From Flavobacterium sp. ENC (GTDB lineage: Bacteria > Bacteroidota > Bacteroidia > Flavobacteriales > Flavobacteriaceae): a DNA stretch of 64,000 nucleotides. The first letter of the stretch is position 1. Each line of letters starts with the position of its first letter. Both the position numbers and the translations under genes were made by a program. The notes under the pieces were generated by a model. It saw only the letters and a list, made by a program, of their open reading frames with translations. It was not told where the DNA came from and ran no database searches. Positions 53,670 through 62,918 of this stretch are shown in pieces. The stretch is from NCBI RefSeq assembly GCF_020991415.1, contig NZ_JAJMOY010000005.1:186001-250000 (forward strand). Direction: 5' to 3'.

Positions 53670-54803
53670 ATGAAAAAAGTCATTTTCAAAATAACACTTT
53701 TTACTTTATTATTAAGTTTTAGTAGTGGTTTCAGCCAAAACTTACCCTTATCAAAAGAAGCAAAAATAAGCGTCATTACCTGTGGCCTTGGCAACGAAAG
53801 CTATTCCTTTTTTGGTCATACTGCTGTTCGCGTAGCTGATCCGGTAAATACTATTGATGTGGTTTATAATTATGGCAATTTTGATTTCAGGACTCCTAAT
53901 TTCGTGGCAAAATTTGCAAAAGGGGACCTACAATATTTTGTAAGTGCACGCCCGTTTCCTGAATTCCTAAGTGATTATACTTCTGAGGGAAGAAGTGTTT
54001 ATGAGCAGGAATTGCTTATTTCTCCTGAATTGAAACAAACTCTTTTTGATAAATTAAACGCCACACTGTTTTCAGACGATCGTTATTATACTTATAAATT
54101 TATTGATAAGAACTGTACATCGATGGTAGTGGACATCATTAATGCCACCTTAGGCCAGGATGCAGTGGTAAAAAAGGGAGACAGGGACATCACTTACAGA
54201 TCTATTTTATACCCTTATTTTGACGGGCATTTTTATGAGAAATTAGGAACCAGTATTATCTTCGGGACAAAAGTAGATCAATTGGGGACGAAAATATTCC
54301 TGCCTTTCGAGCTCAAGAGCAGTTTGGAAAAAACTACCTTCCAAAACCATCCTTTGGTAAGCAAAAGCAAAACTCTTTTAAGTTTCGAAAAAGAAACGCC
54401 ATCCTCCTGGTGGAATAATGTGTATACGTATCTTTTTATACTGGGTTTTGTTGTTTTGGCACACAATAAAGCAGTAGACAAAATTTATCTTTTGATTTTG
54501 TCCTTAATCGGGATCTTTTTTGTTATTGTTGGCTTCTATTCCTTTCACCTGGAACTGGCTATGAATTACAATACCCTTTTATTTAGTCCTTTACTGCTGA
54601 TTTTAATATTTCTTTCGATTGCAAAAAATAAAAGATGGACGTACCGCTTTTCTGTTTTACATCTGATATTCCTGGTAGTTTATGCCATTTTTATGATCAA
54701 TAAAGCACACTTTTTTATTGTCCTGCCTATGATAATTACTAGTGGTTTTGTACTCGTCAGAGTCGCGATCCGAAACAAAAAACGTATTCCGATCATTATC
54801 TAA
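53670..54803 (+). CDS. DUF4105 membrane protein, possible lipoprotein N-acyltransferase (Lnb-like)
   Basis: 377 residues: signal peptide (SSGFSQ, about 23), a papain/NlpC-like catalytic half (about 25-235) and about five C-terminal membrane helices (from 250). DUF4105 hallmarks are CGLGNESYSFFGHTAVRV, with its His, and FIDKNCTSMVVDIINA, with its Cys, plausible catalytic residues. From memory, a Bacteroides member of such a family was reported as a lipoprotein N-acyltransferase (Lnb), which would suit this lipoprotein-rich genome; I could not verify that it is orthologous. Ends one base before the convergent glycosylphosphotransferase gene. Confidence 0.85.
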   Translation: MKKVIFKITLFTLLLSFSSGFSQNLPLSKEAKISVITCGLGNESYSFFGHTAVRVADPVNTIDVVYNYGNFDFRTPNFVAKFAKGDLQYFVSARPFPEFLSDYTSEGRSVYEQELLISPELKQTLFDKLNATLFSDDRYYTYKFIDKNCTSMVVDIINATLGQDAVVKKGDRDITYRSILYPYFDGHFYEKLGTSIIFGTKVDQLGTKIFLPFELKSSLEKTTFQNHPLVSKSKTLLSFEKETPSSWWNNVYTYLFILGFVVLAHNKAVDKIYLLILSLIGIFFVIVGFYSFHLELAMNYNTLLFSPLLLILIFLSIAKNKRWTYRFSVLHLIFLVVYAIFMINKAHFFIVLPMIITSGFVLVRVAIRNKKRIPIII

Positions 54804-54804
54804 A

Positions 54805-56199
54805 TTATTGTCCGCGGTAGAATACAATTGTTGTGATGGTTTTAAAAGTAATACTGACGTCCAGAAAAATACTTCTGTGCTTGATGTAATACAAATCATA
54901 CTGCAATTTTATCAGACTCTCTTCGATAGATTCGCCATACGAATAATTGACCTGTGCCCAGCCTGTAAGGCCCGGTTTTATAACATGCCTTGTCTCATAA
55001 AAAGGCATTCGCTGTGCAATTTCGGCAACAAAAAAAGGACGCTCGGGTCTTGGCCCGATTACAGCCATATCGCCAATAATAATATTGAAGAATTGTGGCA
55101 ATTCGTCTATTCTGGATTTGCGCATAAATTTTCCAAATGGCGTAACCCGTTTATCATTTGAAGTTGCAAAAACAACTCCGCCAGATTCTGAATTTTCGAC
55201 CATTGTCCTAAACTTATAAATTTTAAAAACAACCCCGTTTTTACCTACCCTTTCCTGTGTATAAAACAGACTTCCTTTATTGCCAATACTATTTCCAATA
55301 AAAATAAAAGGAATAAAGACAAAGCAAATCAGTAAGCCTATGACTGAAAACAGCAGTTCCAGAAAGCGAACTAAAAACAGGTATAATTTATTGTTATTAC
55401 TTCGGCTGAAGGGGAAAAAGCGATAAAAATCGCGTGAGATATAGTGTACCGGAATACGTTGTGTTTTGCTTTCGTAAACCTGCGTATATTCTCTAATTAC
55501 GTTTCCGGACTCTAATAAATGTAGTATGGTCTGATACAAATCTGCAGTGATCCCATCAGTGTTCTGGGAAGCAATGACAATTTCAGCTATGTTGTTGCCT
55601 GAAACAAATTCTTCTAAATCTTCCTTTTTAATTTCTTTGACATAACAAAAACCGGACTCTTCGCCGGAAACAGCATCAGAGTTAACAAAACCTGCGATTT
55701 TGTAATGGGGATCAACATTTTCAAGTCCCAAAACCAATTCTTCAACCTGATTTTTGTCACATATTAAAACAACATTCTGGATAAATCGGTGTGAAGCCAG
55801 AAAATAGACATACAAGTATCGCCAGATTAACAGGGAAGAAAGAACAGCAAAATAAAAGATAACTATTGCGATTCTGTTTTTGGGTAATTCAGGAGATAAA
55901 ACAGGAGTCAGTAAATAAACAATTACCGTTGTGCTTACTGTGAAGATGGTGCTTCTGAGAATTTGAAACTGATTGCTGGCCACCTGTAAATTATACATTT
56001 CGAAAATAGATCCAAACATGTATATGTAAAAGATCAATACAATCTCCCAGTAATAATTGGCACTTGAGAATGCAAAATATTTAAAATCAGTAGTTACACT
56101 CAGTAAAAAAAGTGTACCTAAGACAAATACAGCATCTAAAATATGAAGCAGTACTTTCCGTTCCGATATCTCGAAATGAATTTTTTTATTTAAAAACAT
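54805..56199 (-). CDS. Undecaprenyl-phosphate sugar phosphotransferase (WcaJ/PglC type)
   Basis: Primes surface-polysaccharide synthesis by moving a sugar-1-P to undecaprenyl phosphate. 464 residues: four or five N-terminal membrane segments, a CoA-binding-like middle domain (about 135-240) and the catalytic C-terminal third with RVGKNGVVFKIYKFRTM, SRIDELPQFFNIIIGDM and GPRPERPFF. The sugar is not readable from sequence; glucose or galactose are usual. It is the last gene of the glycan locus by transcription order, downstream of the Wzy-like gene by 61 bases. Confidence 0.93.
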   Translation of the reverse strand: MFLNKKIHFEISERKVLLHILDAVFVLGTLFLLSVTTDFKYFAFSSANYYWEIVLIFYIYMFGSIFEMYNLQVASNQFQILRSTIFTVSTTVIVYLLTPVLSPELPKNRIAIVIFYFAVLSSLLIWRYLYVYFLASHRFIQNVVLICDKNQVEELVLGLENVDPHYKIAGFVNSDAVSGEESGFCYVKEIKKEDLEEFVSGNNIAEIVIASQNTDGITADLYQTILHLLESGNVIREYTQVYESKTQRIPVHYISRDFYRFFPFSRSNNNKLYLFLVRFLELLFSVIGLLICFVFIPFIFIGNSIGNKGSLFYTQERVGKNGVVFKIYKFRTMVENSESGGVVFATSNDKRVTPFGKFMRKSRIDELPQFFNIIIGDMAVIGPRPERPFFVAEIAQRMPFYETRHVIKPGLTGWAQVNYSYGESIEESLIKLQYDLYYIKHRSIFLDVSITFKTITTIVFYRGQ

Positions 56200-56260
56200 C
56201 TATTCTACGGTTTAATTTGGGGTAATTAACTCGAAGCAAATGTATTATAAAAAAAAGGAT

Positions 56261-57610
56261 TTAATCGCCTGAATTCTGAGGTTTTTCCGGAATGTTAATC
56301 TGGATAGAAAGAAGTGCCAAAGCATAAACAAATGCCGGAGCAGCCATTCGCATAGCCGCATGATTGATTGTTAACAGCCAGAAAGCTAAAAAAGAGAGAG
56401 CAAATATATTTTGACGGTTATTTACAAACAATAACAAGGGAGTAAACAACAAAATCATCAGATCAATTAAGCCCAAACTGCCATGTTCGGCGACCATCCT
56501 TGTAATTTCATTGTGAGATGCTGCTTCAATTCCCGTTTCTTCTTTTCTAATCTCTTTATTCCTTCCTACGCCCACCCCAAAAACAGGGTTTTCCACAAAC
56601 ATTTGAAGTTCTGAAGCAATAAGGGTTTCCCGGCCTGATAATTTACTTTTTTTAACTCTTCCCAAAGCATCCTGATTGGAGTATCTTTTATTGATCAGTC
56701 CGCTGGTTTGAAATGAAGAATAACCCCAAACCCCTACTCCTGCCAAAAATGTCATTAACATGATCAGTCCAATTTTTGACTTAGCTACCGCATTTCCCTG
56801 ATAGTACAATATCATTAAAAGCAAGATAATCATCACGACACCTGTCATTACCCCTCCTCTGGAAAAAGTAACAATTCCCCTAAAAGCAAAAACCATCACA
56901 AGGATAGCATTCAACGCGATCAGAAATTTGCTTTTTGAATTTAATAATAATTGTACAAAAAAGACAAAAATTCCCAATCCCAAAATTGTAGATACCTGAT
57001 TGGGTCCAAACCCGCCTGAAGTGGCGAAATTAGATTCTGTACTTGTAACAACGTCCCTCACACTTGGGGAATACAAAAAAAGATAAACCGCAATAGAAAT
57101 TAAGGGAAAACACAAAGCAGCTATGACTGTCTTCAATCTGTCAAAAGTTATTTTCCTCTCATAACAATAAATGGCAGAGATACCCAGACAGACCGGTCCG
57201 GAAATATTAAAAGCAATTGCCTTCCTGATATCAGTATCAAAGTTTAAAGAAAAAACAGATATTATAATTCCCGGAATAAGAAGTATAAAAAAGATCCAGT
57301 AAATTAATGCCTTCCTGGAAAAACCAGAGTAAACAATGCCGGTAAACATGAATATCATTACGGCATATTTACCGAATTCATTTAAAATCACTCCATTTGT
57401 CATCCTTAAAAGTACCTCTGCTCCTACTACATAAGCCGACATAATCAGAACTTCATTATTCCTGTTCCTGTTTTTAATAATGTAGAAAATTCCAAAAACA
57501 AAAATAGAGAGGGTGTAAATTTTTGTAATAAAAGGCAAAATAAAAACCAACACTCCTATAAAGGCATGAAATGCAATTAAATGAACATAAGATAATGAGG
57601 TTTTTTTCAT
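56261..57610 (-). CDS. O-antigen ligase/polymerase-family membrane protein (Wzy/WaaL-like)
   Basis: 449 residues with about 11 predicted membrane segments. The largest loop holds the Wzy_C-type signature SHNEITRMVAEHG, with its conserved His, after VFGVGVGRNKEIR; FSRGGVMTGV is a second family mark. Such proteins either polymerise repeat units or ligate the finished chain, and the sequence cannot separate the two. It begins 3 bases after the next glycosyltransferase gene. Confidence 0.88.
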   Translation of the reverse strand: MKKTSLSYVHLIAFHAFIGVLVFILPFITKIYTLSIFVFGIFYIIKNRNRNNEVLIMSAYVVGAEVLLRMTNGVILNEFGKYAVMIFMFTGIVYSGFSRKALIYWIFFILLIPGIIISVFSLNFDTDIRKAIAFNISGPVCLGISAIYCYERKITFDRLKTVIAALCFPLISIAVYLFLYSPSVRDVVTSTESNFATSGGFGPNQVSTILGLGIFVFFVQLLLNSKSKFLIALNAILVMVFAFRGIVTFSRGGVMTGVVMIILLLMILYYQGNAVAKSKIGLIMLMTFLAGVGVWGYSSFQTSGLINKRYSNQDALGRVKKSKLSGRETLIASELQMFVENPVFGVGVGRNKEIRKEETGIEAASHNEITRMVAEHGSLGLIDLMILLFTPLLLFVNNRQNIFALSFLAFWLLTINHAAMRMAAPAFVYALALLSIQINIPEKPQNSGD

Positions 57611-57613
57611 GAA

Positions 57614-58684
57614 TTATTTTTTATAAGCCTGTATAAGCTTTTCAACTATCGTTTCTTGTGAATATTCCTTAACCAGTGTTTCATGTAAATTGCTGGCTAA
57701 AACTTTTCTAAGCGCTTCACTTCCTGTTACTTTTTCCAACTGTTGGTTTATTTCAGCATCTCTTAAAGGATGAAATAACAATCCATTAAATTCATCCTGA
57801 ATAAGCTCAGCGCAATACCCTGCATTAGTAGAAACGACTGCCAGTTTAGCGGCAGCATATTCAAGTAATGTTACAGGGAATCCTTCCTGAGTGGATGCCA
57901 AAACACCTACTGACGCTTGCGAGAGAATATATTTTATATCACTTTTTTCTCCGCACAAATGTATATGATTTTCTAATGCATTAGATTTTATAAAGTCTTT
58001 TAATTCCTGCGAATACGGATCAGAATAATCTTTTCCAATCAAATGCAGGGTCCAGCCGGCTTCCTTTAATTTCAGTTCCCTGAAAGCGTTCAGGACAAAA
58101 ATATGGTTTTTTGGCTTTTTTAAATTTGCCAAAAAAACAATTCGTTTTCCATTTTCACCTTTCAGCTGTGTAATTTCCGGGTTTTCATTTCGTTCTAAAA
58201 TAAAATTAGGAACAAAAATTACGTTTTTACAATTCATGTTCTTTCTGCTCCATTCCTGCAATTGCAGGTTAACCACAAAAATAGAATGAAAAAAGAGTGA
58301 GGAAAAAATTAAAATCCGGTTTTGTTTTTTTGATTCCTTTGCACGGCTTCCGTAATGATCGTGCCATACTATTTTGATTCCCGGCATCGTAAACTTCACT
58401 AAAACGGCTGTAAAAAAAGAAGAACTGTGCGCATGAACGGTATCGATTTTGTTCTTTTTCAGGTATTTTCTCAATCTGAAAATAGCTTTAAAATCGATTT
58501 TATTTTCCTTTTTTAAAAAGAGATACGAAACTTTTTTATTTATAAGATTTATTAATTGCCCTTCTTTCCGGGTCGCCACTAATCCGGAGAATTCAATTTT
58601 ATCCGCGAGAATATTGGCATAGTTAACTGCCATACGTTCCGCACCGCCAGCTTCGAGTGAATCTATAATCTGAACAATCCTCAT
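57614..58684 (-). CDS. GT4-family glycosyltransferase
   Basis: 356 residues, GT-B fold. The opening MRIVQIIDSLEAGGAERMAVN and the C-terminal donor-site stretch ASTQEGFPVTLLEYAAAKLAVVSTNAGYCAELI place it in family GT4; HAHSSSFFTAVL is the acceptor-side motif. Cytosolic or membrane-edge, adding one sugar to the repeat unit. It abuts the methyltransferase gene with no gap. Linkage and donor unknown. Confidence 0.93.
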   Translation of the reverse strand: MRIVQIIDSLEAGGAERMAVNYANILADKIEFSGLVATRKEGQLINLINKKVSYLFLKKENKIDFKAIFRLRKYLKKNKIDTVHAHSSSFFTAVLVKFTMPGIKIVWHDHYGSRAKESKKQNRILIFSSLFFHSIFVVNLQLQEWSRKNMNCKNVIFVPNFILERNENPEITQLKGENGKRIVFLANLKKPKNHIFVLNAFRELKLKEAGWTLHLIGKDYSDPYSQELKDFIKSNALENHIHLCGEKSDIKYILSQASVGVLASTQEGFPVTLLEYAAAKLAVVSTNAGYCAELIQDEFNGLLFHPLRDAEINQQLEKVTGSEALRKVLASNLHETLVKEYSQETIVEKLIQAYKK

Positions 58685-59548
58685 TTATTTCTTTTTCAGT
58701 AAAATATTGATATTTCCTGCCATTAATTCTTCATCCGTAAAATTATTAAAATCGCCATGGATTTTTAATTTGCTAAATTTCTTAAAACTTTCAGATTCCG
58801 TATTGATGGTACTGTGTTCAAAAAAGGTTATTTCAAACTCGTTTTGAAAAAGCGCTAAATACTGCGGAAGCCTCAGTCTGTTGTGGTAATCGAATTTAGT
58901 TTGTATCTGATTCCATTCTGCTTCACTGTATTTCAGGAAATCCTGCAATGACAACGAAGAATCCTGATAAGCCCTGTGATCACTGGGAGAAATCAAGTGT
59001 AATATATGACTGCCTGATTTTAAACTGGCGAGCATAAACTGATGCATTTTGGTTATTTCACCGGGAGGCACATGTTCCAGAACAAATCTTGACACGATCA
59101 AATCTACATCTTTAAGATCCCCGTTACAAATATCGGTTTTAGGATAATAAAAAATGTTTTTAAGAAGGGGATATTTACTTTTGCTTTCGGTTTCTACAGT
59201 ATACTTTGAGCTATAATAGCTGTTCAGTTTCTTCACTTCTTTTTTGCTATAGTGCTCGTTTATATCATATGTATCGACCTGTCTGGCTTTTCCATCCAAA
59301 ATTAACTGATACGGAAAAATTGGCACCCAGCCCGAGCCTAGTTCGGCAACTTTTTTACCTTCAATACTAACATTATTATCACGCAAAATTCTTACTATGG
59401 TTTGGTAACTATCGTTTGTAGAACGAATTTTATCTTCCAGCGTTAATTTACCTCCGATATTTTGCAAAAAATGATATACGCCATATCCAAGGCGATCAGG
59501 CAACACGGAAAGAACTTTAAATATCTTCGTTTTTAAGCTATGCTTCAT
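58685..59548 (-). CDS. SAM-dependent class I methyltransferase
   Basis: 287 residues. Motif I is KKVAELGSGWVPIFPYQLIL (about 63-82), followed by VDTYDINEH, VDLIVSRFVLEHVPPGEI and LKSGSHILHLISP, the order of a Rossmann methyltransferase. No signal. In a glycan locus it most likely methylates a sugar or the chain end. It overlaps the GT4 gene upstream by 11 bases, so the two are translationally coupled. Confidence 0.88.
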   Translation of the reverse strand: MKHSLKTKIFKVLSVLPDRLGYGVYHFLQNIGGKLTLEDKIRSTNDSYQTIVRILRDNNVSIEGKKVAELGSGWVPIFPYQLILDGKARQVDTYDINEHYSKKEVKKLNSYYSSKYTVETESKSKYPLLKNIFYYPKTDICNGDLKDVDLIVSRFVLEHVPPGEITKMHQFMLASLKSGSHILHLISPSDHRAYQDSSLSLQDFLKYSEAEWNQIQTKFDYHNRLRLPQYLALFQNEFEITFFEHSTINTESESFKKFSKLKIHGDFNNFTDEELMAGNINILLKKK

Positions 59549-60662
59549 GATGTAGTATTTTGTTTATTTCTTTTTCAAAGACTTCTAAAGTATATTCCCG
59601 TGACCAAACGAGGGCTTTTTGACTTTTTAGAGTATAATCCGATTCGTCTTTAAGTGCTTTTTCAAGTTTAAGAACATCCTGCTCTATTTTCATTTCCAAC
59701 AGCAGGCCGCGTTCTTCATCCGCAAGCATAAAAGGAACACAGGAGACTTTGGTTGCAATAGGCAGACAACCCCAGAACATTCCTTCGGCAATTGCTTTGG
59801 GCCAGCCTTCACTTTTAGAGGGCAGCACCACAAAATGGCTTTTTTGAAGGGCCTGTTTTATCGTATCCTGATTTTGATTTCCATATAAAAAGACAGTGTT
59901 TTCCAATTGCTTATTTTTAATGTATGCTTCTAAACTATCTCGTTGAATGCCATCGCCGTATACGTTTAAAACTACATCAAATCCTTTTATCGCTAATTGT
60001 TCTGCCAATTTTATTGCATACAAAGGATTTTTACCTTCCACCAGACTTCCGACGAAAGCAAATTTTATTCCTGCATTAAAAGGTTCTTTCTGAACCACAG
60101 TTTTCTCTGATTCTAAATACGTGGCCGTAAAAAAAGGTACTATGTTTTTGGTTTTATTTTTCCAGTCGCCATACACCAAAACCTTCATGTTTCGGGTCAA
60201 AAAAACATTGCTTACAATATACTTTTGCAATTTGTAAGTCCAGGGCTGTTTGCTTTGCGGATCCCAATTGCCGGCATATTTTGCTGTTTTTTCCTTGTGT
60301 GGAAATAAAACCTGAACGATACAGCCAATCAGCCCCATATTTCCGGGACATCGCAAATGAATGTGATCGGCTTTTTTCATCGCCCAAAAAACCCTCCAGA
60401 AAATAACGGGCAATTTAAATATGGCTTTTATTATCTCTTTAAAATTAGTAAGGCTAAAATCGGGAACTTCTTTAAAGTCGATTTTATCATGTTCGTACGG
60501 CAAGTCGATCAAGGTTGGACTTTTAGGGCCTAGCGGTGCGACCAGAATCAATTCATCAATATTTTTTAGCCAAACGTTCATTTCTCTCACGTAAGGCGCA
60601 TAACCAAAATACTGGTTATCCTTCCAAGTATGGCTTACATGTGTGATTACAGCAAATTTCAT
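59538..60662 (-). CDS. GT4-family glycosyltransferase
   Basis: 374 residues from the ATG at 60660-60662 (MKFAVITHVSHTW). A GTG four codons upstream, overlapping the previous stop (TAGTG), is a possible alternative start. The donor-binding half is clear: KFAFVGSLVEGKNPLYAIKL, NVYGDGIQRDSLE and PSKSEGWPKAIAEGMFWGCLP, a GT4 pattern. Acceptor and sugar unknown. Overlaps the methyltransferase by 11 bases. Confidence 0.92.
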   Translation of the reverse strand: MKFAVITHVSHTWKDNQYFGYAPYVREMNVWLKNIDELILVAPLGPKSPTLIDLPYEHDKIDFKEVPDFSLTNFKEIIKAIFKLPVIFWRVFWAMKKADHIHLRCPGNMGLIGCIVQVLFPHKEKTAKYAGNWDPQSKQPWTYKLQKYIVSNVFLTRNMKVLVYGDWKNKTKNIVPFFTATYLESEKTVVQKEPFNAGIKFAFVGSLVEGKNPLYAIKLAEQLAIKGFDVVLNVYGDGIQRDSLEAYIKNKQLENTVFLYGNQNQDTIKQALQKSHFVVLPSKSEGWPKAIAEGMFWGCLPIATKVSCVPFMLADEERGLLLEMKIEQDVLKLEKALKDESDYTLKSQKALVWSREYTLEVFEKEINKILHHEA

Positions 60663-60673
60663 TGGTTTTGGCA

Positions 60674-61678
60674 CTAAAGCGTATTTTTTGTAATGTTCAA
60701 TATTCTCCTGATATAATTTTTTGGGTGTAAGTAGTTTTCACTCCATTTTAAATTATTTTCTCCTACTTCCAGATATCTTTTACCTTCCAGTAAGTATTCG
60801 ATTTTTTCCGGTAATTCTAAATAGGAACTGCGATTTTGAAGCTTTTCAAAGTTAGTATGTTCTTTAAAATCTTCTACAACTGTACGAAGAGGAGTGGTCA
60901 CAACTGCTTTTCCAAATAGCAGATACTCTCCTATTTTCCATCCCGGAGTATCTTTCAAGCCGTCATCTGCTATCCCAATATCTCCGTTTCTTAAGGATTT
61001 AAAATATTCTTTTTTAGAGGTATGTTTTATATCTAATAGCAGTTCCGGGGCAATTTTCTTTGATAATTCATCGGGAAATAAACCCACTGAAACATTTTTG
61101 AAATTCTTTTTTATAATCCTGCAGGCTTCAATACGAAATTCGTTCTGGCTCGCCCTTCTTATTTTTTCATCCAGGTCAGCATTATTATCCGGATTCCATA
61201 GTCTCGAATGAAAAATGATTTTTCCGTTATGGTCATCAGTCTTTTTTGGAAAATCCCTTACGTCCATTGCATTATGCGACAAATTGGTAACCAGATTAAA
61301 GTAATCCATGGCACGGACAATTTCTGTGCGGTTTGTTTTATTTACCAGGTCTTTAAAATTCAACTTCATTAAAAGTTTTACCGCTTTATACGAGAAGTTC
61401 ACCTGAAGATTCAACGGATGCACATTTCCTTTATAATCCTGAAACAGCAATGATCTCTTAAAATAAAAATCATATTTTTCCGGATTATCAAGGAATACAC
61501 TATTATCTGAATAATCTAAAAAAATCATCTGATTGTTGTTGTGCAGTATAGCGCCGCCCGTAGCAATTTTTGTATTAAAAGAAACATCAAAAACCTCATT
61601 GTTTTCTTCACAATAGTGCAGTAATGAATACAGTATCATGTTGTGATGAGAAGTCCAGTAGGGTAATTCCAGTTTCAT
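60674..61678 (-). CDS. Glycosyltransferase-like protein, unassigned family
   Basis: 334 residues without signal or membrane segment. The C-terminal half has a GT-B donor-domain look (RNGDIGIADDGLKDTPGWKI, EYLLFGKAVVTTPLRTVVED) but lacks the usual E-x7-E of GT4. The N-terminal half (PYWTSHHNMILYSLLHYCEE) is not recognised. Position between clear glycosyltransferase genes supports a glycosyl-transfer role; confidence in the family is low. Confidence 0.68.
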   Translation of the reverse strand: MKLELPYWTSHHNMILYSLLHYCEENNEVFDVSFNTKIATGGAILHNNNQMIFLDYSDNSVFLDNPEKYDFYFKRSLLFQDYKGNVHPLNLQVNFSYKAVKLLMKLNFKDLVNKTNRTEIVRAMDYFNLVTNLSHNAMDVRDFPKKTDDHNGKIIFHSRLWNPDNNADLDEKIRRASQNEFRIEACRIIKKNFKNVSVGLFPDELSKKIAPELLLDIKHTSKKEYFKSLRNGDIGIADDGLKDTPGWKIGEYLLFGKAVVTTPLRTVVEDFKEHTNFEKLQNRSSYLELPEKIEYLLEGKRYLEVGENNLKWSENYLHPKNYIRRILNITKNTL

Positions 61679-61765
61679 TAGAAGCTAATTAATATTATAG
61701 GTAAACCTTTGTGCAAGTCCTGCCCTGCACTCGTATTTTATCTTTTCCTGCCTGTCCTAAACATT

Positions 61766-62917
61766 TTATTGATCAGGTAAAGACTTAAAAAAATCCATAT
61801 TCTGACGCGCTATACTCTCCAATCCATATTTTGCAAGAACGGATTGCCTTCCTGCCTGACCTATTGCTTTTGCCTTCTCTTTATTGGAAAAAATCCAGCT
61901 GATTTTTTCGGCAATATCTTCAGGGCTATACGGGTCGCATAATAATCCCGTTTTATAATTCTCTATCGTTTCCGGGCCCGGGCCTAATTGGGTAAAGATA
62001 ACTGCTTTTTCCATTGCCATAGCTTCCGGTGCTACCAAACCCTGCGTTTCCATATGCGATGGAAATACACATACCGAAGCATTTGCATATACCTCAGGAA
62101 TATCAGTAAAAGGTATCGCGCCATGAAAATAAATGTCTTTTGGTATCGCATCTCCTAAAAGAGGCAGCTCTTTTTCTTTAAGCATTTCCACATAGGAACT
62201 TCCATCCGGAAAAAACCAATCCCTGCCATAAATGTCTAATGTCGCGTCAGGAAAAGCTTTTTTTACGAAAGAAAAGCTTTGTATTAACTGGCGGACTCCT
62301 TTCTTTTCGCAGACTGTACCCACAAAAACAATTCTGGTTTCGGGCACTTCTGTTTTAATGGGTTGAAATAATTCCGTATTTATGGGATTATTGATATAAG
62401 CTAATGGTTTATTGTGATAGCTTAAATATTTTTCGGTATGCTTTTTTACGAACTGTGAAACGGCAATAAAAGCATCACTTTTACCGAAAGACCTTTTTTC
62501 CTGAAATCCTTTCCATTTATTGATTTTCCTGTTTTCACCTTCAGCGAAGAAATGATGTCCTCCATGAAGCCGGATGATGTATTTAATCCCTTTTATCTTT
62601 TTTATAAACGCAAGACCCAGTTCGGAAGCTTCAACAATAGCGATGGGATTTTCTTTATGAATTTCCTTTATCTTTTTATTAATGGCTTTAAAATTAAAAT
62701 ACCAGGAAATTATTTTTACGCTGCTTCTTTTCAGACGATAGATATGAACTCCGTCTGTAGTTTCCTCTTCATTATTTGAGGTATAGTTCAGGCCAACCAC
62801 AGAAACTCTGATTCCATTTTTAATCAGGGCTACCGCTAAAGTTTTCACAAAACTTCCTATTCCGCCATGTGGAAATCCTTCTTTTGGATATTCGTTTGTC
62901 AAGAAGCAAATATGCAT
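61766..62917 (-). CDS. GT4-family glycosyltransferase
   Basis: 383 residues. GT-B fold with MHICFLTNEYPKEGFPHGGI at the start, the acceptor-side RLHGGHHFF, the donor-side IVFVGTVCEKKGVRQLIQSF and FPSHMETQGLVAPEAMAMEKA (E-x7-E). A standard GT4 enzyme of a surface-glycan locus. An 87-base gap separates it from the next gene. Confidence 0.94.
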   Translation of the reverse strand: MHICFLTNEYPKEGFPHGGIGSFVKTLAVALIKNGIRVSVVGLNYTSNNEEETTDGVHIYRLKRSSVKIISWYFNFKAINKKIKEIHKENPIAIVEASELGLAFIKKIKGIKYIIRLHGGHHFFAEGENRKINKWKGFQEKRSFGKSDAFIAVSQFVKKHTEKYLSYHNKPLAYINNPINTELFQPIKTEVPETRIVFVGTVCEKKGVRQLIQSFSFVKKAFPDATLDIYGRDWFFPDGSSYVEMLKEKELPLLGDAIPKDIYFHGAIPFTDIPEVYANASVCVFPSHMETQGLVAPEAMAMEKAVIFTQLGPGPETIENYKTGLLCDPYSPEDIAEKISWIFSNKEKAKAIGQAGRQSVLAKYGLESIARQNMDFFKSLPDQ

Positions 62918-62918
62918 T

